From positions 124,001-188,000 of the forward strand of contig BROG01000150.1 in NCBI GenBank assembly GCA_030159075.1: DNA of 64,000 nt, in the 5' to 3' direction. The stretch is from Atrina japonica. Lineage: Eukaryota > Mollusca > Bivalvia > Pterioida > Pinnidae. Shown here in pieces: positions 21,292 through 33,012 of this stretch. Position numbers and translations under genes: made by a program. The notes under the pieces are model-generated. The model searched no databases. It was given only the letters and a program-made list of their open reading frames with translations, and had not been told where the DNA came from. Position 1 is the stretch's first letter. Each line of letters opens with the position of its first letter.

Positions 21292-21465
21292 CCTGTATAT
21301 AGGGGCCACCCACGGGACCGGAAAAGATTGACCTTTATGTGCAGGTGACCCTTATACACAGGTTCAATTTAGTTGAAGTATGCAGTCAAGGGACTTGAAA
21401 AAAACTGGCCCTTAAAAACAGGTAATCCTTATATAGAGGTGGCTGCTATAGCAGGTTTTACTGTA
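21292..21465. mobile_element. TIR element, subfamily D
   Basis: From acctgtatataggggccacc to ctatagcaggttttactgta, with ttatgtgcaggtgaccctta inside. Nearly identical copies lie at 41885 (sense) and 45883 (antisense). Confidence 0.7.
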
Positions 21466-21589
21466 CATGTACAACAGCAAAGTCCCCCAGGAAGAAAGAT
21501 GGTCATCACGGAGAGCATTTGACTGTACTTAAACCTCACATTCACCGACAGCGTCAGAGATATCAAACACAGCAGGTTATAGATAAAAA

Positions 21590-21692
21590 GGAGGAATTTA
21601 AGTAAACTAGCAAACTTTCTCACAAAAATAAGGTTAGGTTCCAGCAGTGAGAGACTTCATGGTTCAAAATCGTGTTGCTCTAACTACTTTAT
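21590..21692 (-). mobile_element. tRNA-Ser-like SINE fragment, antisense
   Basis: agtaaactagcaaactttct, aggttccagcagtgagagac and gttgctctaactac match the reversed family at 49620-49760, with the B-box region deleted. Confidence 0.6.
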
Positions 21693-21899
21693 TAATTATT
21701 ATACAAAGGAACATTTTTTGGAGCCATATTGACTGAAAGTCATGGAGATGGACTGTCTTAGGAATGGGTTTATACTTGAAACAAATATCTCTATTGGTAC
21801 CACTGAGAATGACACAGCCTGATTCCTGAAAAGTTGAAAAAGCTTGTCTCATTTATAACTTATTTCATTTTTCCCCCACCAGCGTCACAATCACATGTA

Positions 21900-22062
21900 G
21901 TTACAGTGAAACTTGTATATAACGACCTCGTTAGGGACACAAGAAAACTGATCTCTACAGGGAAGTGGTATACAAATGTTACATGTACTATTGGGGAAAG
22001 CATAAAATGGTCTTAGTAAACAGGCGGTCTTTATACACAGGAGGTCGCTAAACAGTCCAGGG
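21900..22062. mobile_element. TIR element, subfamily C
   Basis: ttacagtgaaacttgtatat then aacgacctcgttagggacac, ending in ggaggtcgctaaacagtcc. The right TIR is degraded. Copies lie at 38131, 39938 (antisense) and 54823. Confidence 0.65.
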
Positions 22063-23184
22063 TACAACCCTACAGTTATTACAGAAAATAACAAATGAGT
22101 GTTATTATGAAAATGTACAGAAGATATATCTTGAGAAAGAGTAACATGTAATAACATATGTACAATGTATGTTATTGTAGAGAGCTTTTCATATTGTTGG
22201 GATTTTAACCCTTAGCAATTTTTTTCAGTGCAAACTAAATTATGGCTAACATTCCATGAACTTCAAAGTGCATGCTTTAGTAAGAATATTATATTTGCAA
22301 CAGCTTTAAGTTTTTCTACCAACAGTCTGAAAGATGTGGTTTCATCTTTTGTAATAACAGAGCATAGTTATTACAGAAAGATCTTAACTTCCTGTAAAAA
22401 TAAACATGTGTTATATTCATTTTACTAAACCTTACAACAGTTTGAATTTTTGCTCATTAAATTTTTGTTTTTGCTATAAAATACTTTGATGATTGATGCC
22501 AAGAAAAAGAAATAACAAATTTTTTAATGTCTTCAGTGTAAAAACTACACGATAACACCCATATGTTATTGTATGTGGCACATTATCCTGATATAACAGA
22601 TATGTGTTATTTCAGGTTTGATAAGGAAAGGGGAGATTACCCATGTTTGTCCCACAATAACACACATCCATTGTTTTTCTGAATAACTGTATAGGGTTAT
22701 ATCCTGGACTGCTAAAGCAGGTTTTACTGTATACATAGAGACCTCATAAGATATCAATAAAATAGAATGCAAGATGTTTCGTGACCAAGAAGTTTTATCG
22801 TGTAATACTCAAATAAGTATACAAATTAAAATAAGAAATTTTTTTTACACTTATATTGGTGAACTTCTTTAAAATACATCAAGTTTCTTTAAAAATTTAC
22901 TTTGGTTAACAATCTATCAGTATCTACGAAAATATAAACTGTTTGCCTGATCGTGATGTTTTCGATATTTCCATGGTGATGGACCGCAATACAGCATCTT
23001 TTCTGTCATTAGCTGTAATTCCAGTAGTGTGATTAACTAGAATGCCTCCTAATTTCCAAAATGCCCTTTTAAAAACCCTTCCAAATGCCGTATAAATATA
23101 TATCAACCAGAAAGACATTTTTTAGGAAATATTTACATTTAAAAAGTAATGAATCAATAAAGCCATTGCCTTGGTATCAAGTAA

Positions 23185-23890
23185 TCAGGGTTCACACTAC
23201 CAAAAGCCATTTTAGCAAAATGCTAAAAATATTATTAATTGGCTCAAAAAATAATGTTTCTGGCTGATTTGTTTGCTCAAATAAAATCATTGGTAATTAT
23301 GTGACAATCCACAGAAAATCAGTCCTGAGGCAATATATTACGGTAGTAAAATAAAGGTGAAAACTGATCTCTCCCCTGCCATTGACAACTAAATTGAGGA
23401 CTAATTAACCAATATGATAAGTACTAGTATCAGCGTTTGATTGTAAATTCGATCGGATGCAGGGTTTACCTGGCCAGTGTGTGGCACATGCACGAGTTGA
23501 CCCAAGTATGCAAATTAACTAGGTGAAATAAACAAAATCAAATGGTGGAAGTCATACACAATGACTTCAATGGATTTTTGGCATGATTAAAAGATGTAAA
23601 TTGCAAACCCTGGTTGTGTAAATTGCACACCCTGGTTGTGTTAATTATGATGAGGGAGAACAAGTGATACCTTGAGCATACCCAAAGACAATGATTGTGA
23701 TTCGTACAGGCAGTTATATAAAATAGCAATGATGAAGAAATGGAATTAGAGTTTTAAAATGTTATTAATAGCCTTGGATACTTGTTGTTTATTCATTTTG
23801 CTCAATGCAATTTTATTTGGCTCAAAAAATATTAATTTTGCTAATTTTTTGGCTGATAAATTTGAAATCTTGGTGCGAACTCTGAGTAAT
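23185..23890. mobile_element. Large CAGGGTTCAC-type foldback element
   Basis: The left end cagggttcacactaccaaaa and right end ttggtgcgaactctgag are inverted. Both halves are rich in 'ggctcaaaaaata'. The middle contains unrelated AT-rich sequence. No open frame of note. Confidence 0.5.
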
Positions 23891-24132
23891 TAAATTCGGC
23901 ACCGAGTAATTCTGGCACTTGTAAGCAAGTATTTTTGGCACTTCCAACAACATGCAATAAAACTGATTTTTAGAATTTAATAGTCATCGGGAGATATTAA
24001 TTTATTTACCTTCATCAATAATTAGCTGCTAATATTACCCACTTGTGATCTGAAAATACTTGATGCCTAAAAGTTAAGTGCTGAAGATACTTATATAAGT
24101 GCCAAAATTACTTGATGCCGATTTTATCCAGC
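23888..24132. mobile_element. Foldback element with ~50-bp inverted ends
   Basis: The left arm (aattcggcaccgagtaattc, tggcacttgtaagcaagta) pairs with the right arm (agatacttatataagtgcca, aaattacttgatgccgattt). It is about 245 bp and abuts the previous element. Confidence 0.65.
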
Positions 24133-25257
24133 GACCCTAAATGAAAAAATCTGAACTCTCTAACGAACCCCAAAGAACTCTAACTTTATTTTCACTATCG
24201 GTGATTATTTCTGTGTAAAGATAGCAGAATAGTAATCTTTAGCAGACATGAAATTTAAATATTACAAATTTACGGGATTTATGTGTATAACAATTGAATA
24301 ATAGAGATTTTCATTATATACGATTCACTTGAATCGATGTAACAGATGCCATGTTGAAACGACAACTTGGCCGTACGTCTTGTAATTGACAGGTATAACA
24401 CGGTCGGTATAGAATGATAAATGTATTAAAAATATAATTTATTTGAAGAAAATGAATAAAAACATAGACGTTAAATAAAAACATAGACGTTATAGTTTAC
24501 AAATTATTCGAAACAAGGAGATTTGACGAAAATTAATAAAAATATAGATAGTTATAGTTTACGAATTTAGTTGGATCAAAGCAAGGAAAAGACATACGGA
24601 AACTCCAAAAGTATCGCATAGAACTAGCGTGACTTATCTAACAGGCTTGAGATATTGCTGTTTTTATATCATAAAACTATAAAATTCAACTTTTTTGTCA
24701 ATTATAGTGCATATAAGTAGGCTGTTTGTATTGAATTTGTTGTTTCTCAGACTCAGTAAATACAACGTATAAACGTCAACTACCCCCCCCCCCTAAATAA
24801 TCTAGAGTTCTTTAGAGTTCTTCATTCAGTATCACTCGGTTTTACCTGATGCCGAAATTTCCAGAATTCATTGCCTTTTAAATTCATACGGAGTGTTTGT
24901 ATGGCGTTCACCTGTTTGACTCTCGATTTTAACTTAAATATACAATTTCCGGTGACAATGTCTGTGATTTAATCGTATTTAACTTTCTTGATTAAAGAGT
25001 GTAATATTTCATCTTACTGACACAGATCTATCTTATTCTAAATTTCTCAATTCAAAATCCAGTAGTATACATACCAGCATTCTACCACACGTGTATCAAT
25101 GTCACTGTAGGCCTATCTACAACACATCAAAAATCTAAATGGCAAAAATGATCTCTTCGCCCCTATTTTAGTCAATTTTTCATGTAACTGTTTCTGGGGG
25201 TCAATTTCTTTGTAGAATGGCGCATGTATTTATTTTTGTAATGAAAGAAACCCTTAC
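24133..25257. other. No gene recognised
   Basis: AT-rich. A short internal duplication occurs at 24445-24560 (aaaacatagacgttaaataa). A C tract is at 24782. Nothing coding is visible. Confidence 0.4.
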
Positions 25258-25400
25258 CTTCCAAGAAAATCAGCGATGCTAGATGACGCTTAAAACGACC
25301 AGGAAGTAAAACACGGAAGTTGTGTGGTCTAATGTGGATCCCAATCCCGATCGATAGTCTAATTGGGTTGAAAAATCTGGATCCGCCATTGAAATAGATT
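25258..25400 (-). promoter_or_regulatory. Possible 5' non-coding first exon of the receptor-like gene
   Basis: On the minus strand a CpG-containing stretch (cgatcgggattgggatcc, gtcgttttaagcgtcatc) ends in a strong donor TTGGAAG|GTAAGGG at 25258/25257. It contains a 36-codon frame that starts at ATGGCGGATCC (near 25389) and ends before the donor. The next acceptor downstream on the same strand that is known to be real is at 16691. I infer a leader exon. No transcript evidence is available, and the upper limit is a guess. Confidence 0.3.
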
Positions 25401-25504
25401 ATTATCAATCATTATCATCATCATCATTATAATCAAAGTCTGTTGCACTCCCACGTACGAACTTATTCTAGTTATGTGTTGAGTTTATAGACAGTTTTCA
25501 TCTA

Positions 25505-25593
25505 CGCTATTTATAATTTTACATATATATATATATATATAAGTTATCAAGTTATTTATTTGTTTGTTTATTTATTTATTTATTTATTTATTT

Positions 25594-25625
<32 letters not shown>

Positions 25626-25704
25626 TTAATTTTTATCTTTTTCATTTGTTCGTTTATTTATTTATTTATTTATTTATTATTTTTTATCTTTTTCATTTGT
25701 TCGT

Positions 25705-25735
<31 letters not shown>

Positions 25736-25779
25736 CTTATTATTTATTTATTTATCTATTTATTTATTTATTTATCTAT

Positions 25780-25810
<31 letters not shown>

Positions 25811-25898
25811 TAAATGTATTTATAAATTTATTTATTTATTTATTTATTTATTTATAAATGTATTTATAAATTTATTTATTTATTTATTTATGTCACGG
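25505..25898. repeat. (TA)n and (TTTA)n microsatellite
   Basis: Long TTTA runs with interspersed 'tttttatctttttcattt' and 'taaatgtatttataaat' variants. It explains the Phe/Ile/Tyr/Leu open frame. Confidence 0.97.
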
Positions 25899-26580
25899 AG
25901 TGTTAAATTTAGGTAAAACTAAATCATTAGATCCGCCTAAATTTTAAATAGTTGTAAATAGTCATTGTCTTGTACGTATTCTGTTTATTGTCCGTGCGTG
26001 TAAAATTTATTGTCCAGTCTTATGTCCAGTGTTTAGTACATGAGGAAAGTGTGAGTGAGTAGAAGTACGTGGTATGATTGGCTGGAAGTTTTTATATTCC
26101 TTATATGGAACTGTATGAAAGTGGTAAAACAGGTTTTATATAGAATCAAACCTTTAACCATTTCCATCCTATAGAACTCATTCTTATAAAAACTTATGTA
26201 GAGATAAGACATCAAGTCTAATCCAGAGATTTACATTAGATATTATTTGTTTATTTATTTAATTATTTTGCATGCAATTTTCATTGCGTAGATTGTAATC
26301 ACAATGGGAAATTATTAAAGTGTTTGGATTGGTCCTGCCCAACACAATTACACCTTCATATTCATAGCCGATTCTAAATTCCGGGTCCGGAAACGTACAT
26401 TCTTGATAAATGAAACTATTAGCACATAATAAATTTGTACTTCCTTCTTTGTCCACATGACATTGGAAGGTATTTGATCATGTAGCGTCTCTTTCACCGA
26501 ATTTTGTATATTTTCGATAAACTTAAAAGTGTGACTGGATTGTTTTTTCAATTGTTGTTTTATATTCCGCCTAGAAATGT
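25899..26580. other. No gene supported
   Basis: There is a minus-strand open stretch at 26259-26440 with some cysteines, but I see no convincing acceptor or family pattern. Confidence 0.35.
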
Positions 26581-26589
26581 TCACTTATA

Positions 26590-27235
26590 CGGTGATCAGT
26601 CGCCAGCTTTAGATGAAGTGAGGAACGCAAATTGTGACCTGTGCTATGGACTGAACGGTTGTCAACAGTGAGGACTTTTTTTACGTGCCACGCCCTATCA
26701 TGACATGGTACCTCGGATGTCCGAGATGCATTGTGAGTTCCCTTTATAAATGTCCTTTACTAATTTCTAATTTGTAATGAATTAAAAATGAGTAAAGGAC
26801 AATCATTGTCCTCATTTCTAATTTTATTACAAATTAAAAATTTGCAGAGGACATAAACTATGTAAACGGGTCAACAAGTGAAGACAAAAGAAAATATGTC
26901 AAAATTAAATACTTTCCTGACATTTCATATTGTTTTAGGGTGATGTACGTGTAATTAAGTTCAACTCGACCAGTAATTAACAATAATTTTTCACTTATAT
27001 AGATATGTCACCAGCTATATGTGAAGTGACACACGTTTAGACCTTTGCTATGGACTGACGCCGTCACACAGGGCCTCGTTTTAAAGTCTTCTTCGAAAGA
27101 CTGGTGACTTTCACTTCAAATGCCGGGAGCTTGGCGAGGGAACATTAAGGTCTTTGATTTATCCCCGTACCGGAAATCAAACCCGGAACCTTCCGCCTGG
27201 CTTGCGAGATAAACGTTCTACAACTAAACTTCCAG
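26590..27235. mobile_element. Degraded tRNA-derived SINE copies
   Basis: ttttttacgtgccacgccct (26678) resembles the SINE body at 51220-51260. caaacccggaaccttccgcc (27178) is a reversed B-box region followed by a reversed A-box-like segment. Two short near-copies ('agtcgccagcttta...gacctgtgctatggactga', 'tgtcaccagctata...gacctttgctatggactga') show an internal duplication. Confidence 0.5.
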
Positions 27236-28785
27236 TCATATGGTTGGTGGGGGTGAACATATGCCGCCAACAAACTTGTGAAAACTAACATTATTTATTT
27301 TATTGTAATTTAAAAAAAAACAACAACAAAAAAACAACAAAAACAAAATCAAAGTGCACTATTCACTTATGCTACGTGCATCAATTCTCACTGCGCATAT
27401 ACATCATCTTTGTTGCACTAAAATGACAGTGCCCGAACAGGATCTAGTATGAACACACGTGTAATCGAAATATATAATTGACAACATTATAAACATGCAC
27501 TGCACAACATAACTAAAAGTTTTAACTTTATATATCTCTGCTAATGCACGAATGTTTTCCGGGTATGAAGAAGAACAAAAAAAAAACGGGAAAGTTTAGG
27601 AGAAATGATAAGGTGAAAGTGTAGGTGTGTTGAGATGATTTCAAACAAATCTTCCACTATTTGATATCTGCACTGAAAGAAAAAAGTTTCTCCTTGTCGA
27701 ATTTCTGATATAGAAAAAAAATCACCTCTATTTTCTGTTATAAATATCAAATTATTTATATAAAAAGTCACCTCTATTTCCTGATATAAAAAAGTCGATT
27801 TTCTAATATCGTTGTGTTATCAAAATTCGATTTTTTTATATCAGAAAATAGTGAATAAACACTAAAACGGCGCCCATACTTGTAATGTCTTGTGTTTTTG
27901 TCGTCGTTTTGTGGGGTTTTTTCCTGATAGAAAGGAAGATATTTTATTTTAGGGTGGACGCTAAAAATATACATGTATCTGGATAAAAACGAACTAATAT
28001 TTCGTTTTCTCGAGATAATTTTTTTTTCACCATGTAATAAAAAATATTTTGCTTGTCCTAAATATACCACCGTAGACTCAATATCCTTACTGAGAATAAA
28101 AACATTGTTAAGTATATTCAAAATTTATCAATAACATTTTTAAAGTTTATAAACAATGGTTAGTGCCCAAATTTAAGTATGAAATAAAGCTTGAGCATTT
28201 CATTGATATTTCCACTGCAGTGTCGTCGTGCTGAAAACAGGATACCAGTATACCATAACATGTCTATTAAAAACAAACAACGAATGATGTGTCGAAGTTT
28301 ACCTACATAAATTGCAACAGGCCTACCTTTTTCACACAGAGTTGGTGAAGAAACGCACTTATAGGCCTACAAAGCCAGACCGCCCTGCTTGCATACCGCC
28401 CAATGTTACGAGTAAAAGAAACAACGGACACACACACACATTGAGAGGTAAAGGCAAAAATGATATCAAAATTACCGGACGGCAACCTAATCGGAGAATA
28501 CCTACCGTGACCATCTTAATCCTGTTGATATTTTCCCTCAAATCATTAAAGTATAGTTAAATCAAATGAAAACATCCTTTAAAATATGAAATCTCCATAA
28601 AAATCATTTCTCAATTTGATTTGTAAATTTTAACTGTGAATCATATTCGAAATCCGGGAAAAGAAGGATGATCAAGTAATAATTTTACACCGATGGACTT
28701 TATTTTTTTTCCAGGTAATGATGCGTATTGATTTAGTCTTTCCGAGTAATCAGGTAATCAGTGCAGGGGATTCATGAAAAGACAT
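27236..28785. other. No gene recognised; one palindromic patch
   Basis: Between 27660 and 27850, phrases such as tcacctctattttctg and gatttttttatatcagaaaa form inverted copies, suggesting a small foldback element. The surrounding open frames (27541-28121 minus, 28312-28560 plus) show no known domain. Confidence 0.4.
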
Positions 28786-28790
28786 GTAAA

Positions 28791-28890
<100 letters not shown>

Positions 28891-29049
28891 GAAATAAAAA
28901 AGTCCTTGGTACAGTAGAAATAGTAGAAAAAATATTATTCAGAACAACACATTCTTTTGATCATATTAAATAAAATTATACTTCTGTTAGCGCTTTCAGC
29001 CTTAGCGGCTCTTCAGACAGAGTAAAATGTTGTCTCTATATATATATAT

Positions 29050-29143
29050 ATATCCGTATGTTGATTTGTCATATATTTACATTTACATTGACTTGTCATA
29101 TATTTACATTGAATTGTAGTATATTTACGTTGACTTGTCATAT

Positions 29144-29220
<77 letters not shown>

Positions 29221-30490
29221 CATTGACGTCATATCTTTTATTGACTTGTCATCTATTCACATTGACTTGTCATATCTTTGTTGACTTGTCAACTATTTAC
29301 ATTGACTTGCTTATATTTACCTTGCCTTGTCATATATTTATTGACTTGTCATATATTTACATTGACTTGTCATCTGTTTAAGTTGTCTTGTCATTCTGTT
29401 TACATTGACTTGTCATCTATTTATATTGACTTGTCATATAGTAACATTGAATTGTCATATATTTATATTACCCTGTCATATATTGGCATTGACTTATAAT
29501 ATATTTACAATGAATTGTCTTGTCATGTCATTGTTGACTTGTCATATATTTATGTTGACTTGTCATATATTTACATTGACTTGCATGTTGCCTTGTCATA
29601 TATTAACATTGTCTGTCATAAATTTACATTGACTAGTCATTTTTATATTGACTTGTCATATATTGACACTGAACTGTCATATATTTGTTGGCTTGTCATA
29701 TATATATATATACATTGACTTGTCATATATTTACATTGACATGTCATATATTTGTTGATTTATCATGTTTACTTTGACTTACCATACATTCAATGACTTG
29801 TTATATATTTATGTTGTCTTGTCATATATTCATTTGTCATAAATTTATATTGACTTGTCATATATATACATTGACTTGTCATATAGATGTATTTATATTG
29901 ACTTGTCATATATTTATATTTTGTCATATATTTACATTGACTTGTCATCTATTTAAGTTTACTTGTCACCCATTTCCATGTCATATATCTATATTGACTT
30001 GTCATATATTTACATTGACTTGTCATATATTTACATTGACTTGCCATATATTTACATTTACTTGTCATATTTATATTGACTTGTCATATATTTACATTGA
30101 CTTGTCAAACATTTATATTGACTTGTCATATATTTACATTGATTTGTCATATATTTATATTGACTTGTCATATATCTATATTGACTTGTCATATATTTAC
30201 ATTCACTTGCCATATATTTACATTGACTTGCCATATATTTACATTGACTTGTCATATATTTGCATTGACTTGTCATATATTTACATTGATTTGTCATATA
30301 TTTATATTGACTTGCCATATATTTACATTGACTTGTCATATATTTACATTTACTTGTCATATATTTGCATTGACTTGTCATATATTTACATTGACTTGTC
30401 ATATATTTACATTGACTTGTCATATATTTATGTTGCCTTATCAGGTATTTACACATGTCAAATGTTAATTTGTCAGAAAATTATTTTGAC
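29050..30490. repeat. 21-bp tandem array (about 60 copies)
   Basis: The unit is cttgtcatatatttacattga. Because the period is a multiple of 3, several frames stay open on both strands (up to 287 codons at 29793-30656 plus, 132 at 30058-30456 minus) as LTCHIFT-, IDLSYIY- or CKYMTSQ-type heptads. Having more than one frame open on both strands argues for a minisatellite, not a gene. Confidence 0.93.
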
Positions 30491-30549
30491 TTGTCGTCAA
30501 AGTTCATTGAATGAAGAGAAACAATTTAACTTATCAGATGACCATCCAT

Positions 30550-30955
30550 GCATTGTCAATAGGGAAAGTTGCAATGTCAGAGGTGAAGGTTGCTATGCCA
30601 ATGTAGTGAAGGTTGGTATATCATTAATGAAAGTTGCTATGTTACTGTGCCAATAGTGAAGGTTGCTATGCCAATGCAGTGAAGGTCGCACTGCCAATGC
30701 AATGAAGGTTGCTATGCCAACAGCGGTGGTTACTATGCCAAAAGTGAAGTTTGCTATATCAATGTGAAGGTTGCTATGTCAATATAATGAATGTTTCTGT
30801 ATAAAGTGAAGGTTGACTAGCCAATAGTGGTAGTTGCTATGCCAATAAAGTGAAGATTGCATTGCCAATAGGGAAGGCTGCTATGCCAACAATGGGATTG
30901 CTATGCCAATAGTGAAGGATGCAATTGTCAATCGAGGAGGGTTCCTTGATGTAGT
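30550..30955. repeat. Degenerate 'gaaggttgctatgccaat' array
   Basis: About 17 diverged units of 20-26 bp between the 21-bp and 31-bp arrays. Confidence 0.75.
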
Positions 30956-31365
30956 GATGGTTCATTTGCCAACACCCATGGGTGTAGACGGTTCATTTGC
31001 CAGCACCCTTGGGTGTAGACGGTTCATTTGCCGGTGCCCTAGGGTGTAGGCAGTTCATTTGCCGGTGCCCTAGGGTGTAGGCAGTTCATTTGCTGGCACC
31101 CTAGGGTGTAGGCAGTTCATTTGCCGGCACCCTAGGGTGTAGGCAGTTCATTTGCCAGCACCCTTGGGTGTAGACGGTTCATTTGCCGGTGCCCTAGGGT
31201 GTAGGCAGTTCATTTGCCGGTGCCCTAGGGTGTAGGCAGTTCATTTGCTGGCACCCTAGGGTGTAGGCAGTTCATTTGCCGGCACCCTAGGGTGTAGGCA
31301 GTTCATTTGCCGGTGCCCTAGGGTGTAGACGGTTCATTTGCCACCGCCCTATGGTGTAGACAAGA
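30955..31365. repeat. 31-bp tandem array with palindromic core
   Basis: The unit is ttcatttgccggcaccctag then ggtgtaggcag, 13 copies. Its centre is the perfect 12-bp palindrome CACCCTAGGGTG in about half the copies. It is unusually GC-rich for this window. Confidence 0.92.
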
Positions 31366-31419
31366 TACACATGCCATGACATCACAATATAATTTTATAA
31401 TGTACATGTAGGACTTATA

Positions 31420-31556
31420 ATAGGATGAAAAGCCTCATGGTAAGAATCTGAACGTCGTATACCCGTGAAAGCCTCGTGGTAAGGATCTGAACGTCACATA
31501 CCCAGGAAAGACTCATGGTAAGAATCTGAACGTCACATACCCGGGAAAGCCTCGGA
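31420..31556. repeat. About 39-bp repeat, 3.5 copies
   Basis: The unit is gaaagcctcgtggtaaggat then ctgaacgtcacataccc. Confidence 0.9.
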
Positions 31557-31689
31557 TTGGACAGCCAGATTCTAACCAGATTTCCTTATCCTCTCCACAC
31601 ATCCATGCAACATTGTTCTTCTGTCATAAAATCTGATTTGCCATTTTTGTCTCAAATGTTTCTCTTTTGGGCCTACAAAAAAATGATCA

Positions 31690-32425
31690 TTCATTGTACT
31701 GTAGAATTTCGCGTTAATCCACGGGACATTTCGAACGCGAATTCAATTCATCACGTAATTTTATACACAACTATTGCCTAATTTTCGCAAATAAGATGTA
31801 AACAGGCATGTGTGGTGCTTCTACAGCATACCTGTTTTAATCCTCCATCATTGGCCTATCCCATTCTTTTATCCATCCATGTCTTTTTTTATCCACTCAT
31901 GTCTTTGTTTTAGATTCTGATTTCAGAGAATGTATTAGCTGATATCACTCTCTCTGAGGATGATGATTTACTTTTTGTTCTTTTCTGCAGAGTCCATGCC
32001 AGATTGTAGATCTAATCATAAGGCTGTTATGCAGTGATAGTCAATGCGCATACCGGGATATCTAAGATTGACTCTAATCGCATAATGGCTTTATGACTAA
32101 ATCTTACAACCCGTGGACTTTTCAGAAAAAAAAACAAAGTAAATCACGGTCAATGACATTATAAATCACCTATCTATATATATATATATATTATTAAAAT
32201 ATTCAGTGAAAAATAAAACAATGCAAACATCGAAGGGACATAACTCACTAAAAAAAATTGCAATTACACTCGTAAAACAAATGGCACATTACATTTGTAG
32301 AGGTCGCGAATTTAAATGTTTTTCTAGTTTATAAACGCAAATTCAGATATTCGCGAAAAGACACAAAAGAAGATGACCATGCAAAATGTGGTATACGCGA
32401 AATAAAAGTAATCTACAGTATCATT
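31690..32425. mobile_element. Pieces of TCGC-rich foldback elements
   Basis: actgtagaatttcgcgttaa (31698) and tatacgcgaaataaaagtaa then tctacagt (32391-32417) look like the inverted ends of this element class, separated by unrelated sequence including a TA tract at 32172. Confidence 0.4.
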
Positions 32426-33012
32426 TTAAATGTGCGCCCCGCTTAGGATGCACAAAGGTTGAAAAATAAAAATATCTATATCCTACCTGTATAAAAGTGA
32501 AGCAGGAAAATGTTAAATTACAGACTTTATATCTATCTATCTATCTTGTGTTTAGGTTGATGTAGTTGTTCATCAATTGATTATTAAAATTATAAATTTA
32601 TGCCAAAAAGAAAAGACAAAAAAACAAAAAAACAAAAACAAAAACAAAAAAAAAAACCCCCCCCCCCCAAAAAAAAAGAAACAAAAACAAGCAAACAAAC
32701 AAAAACGACAAAACAACTAAATTGTTATAAATGTTCTTTTTATTATTTTGACAAACAGATATTCTTTATCACAAATTATTTTTACAGTAAACATAAACCA
32801 ATCAATGCCTTCATATTACTAATAAACAGTATTTCTTTTTTTTTTAATGAAATTATGATAATTACAAATGCTGTACACACGCTCTTTTTTTAAACATCTA
32901 CATTACCAGAGTCTAGGTTTCAACACAGCCTACATGAATGGCAAGAATTTGTCATTAGTGGCTTATATGTGAATATCAGATGAAAACTTCACAGCTCCTC
33001 CAATAACAATAT

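Noticed and set aside
25560..25916. 118-codon Phe/Ile/Tyr/Leu frame resembling a membrane protein
   Set aside because: A translated TTTA microsatellite.
26259..26456. Cysteine-containing minus-strand frame, possible receptor exon
   Set aside because: No convincing acceptor or donor in phase and no recognisable domain pattern.
27774..28121. 115-codon minus-strand frame
   Set aside because: Low-complexity AT-rich sequence with no family resemblance and no splice context.
29793..30656. 287-codon open frame of LTCHIFT/IDLSYIY heptads
   Set aside because: Produced by a 21-bp minisatellite; other frames and the opposite strand are open too, and no domain or non-repetitive part exists.
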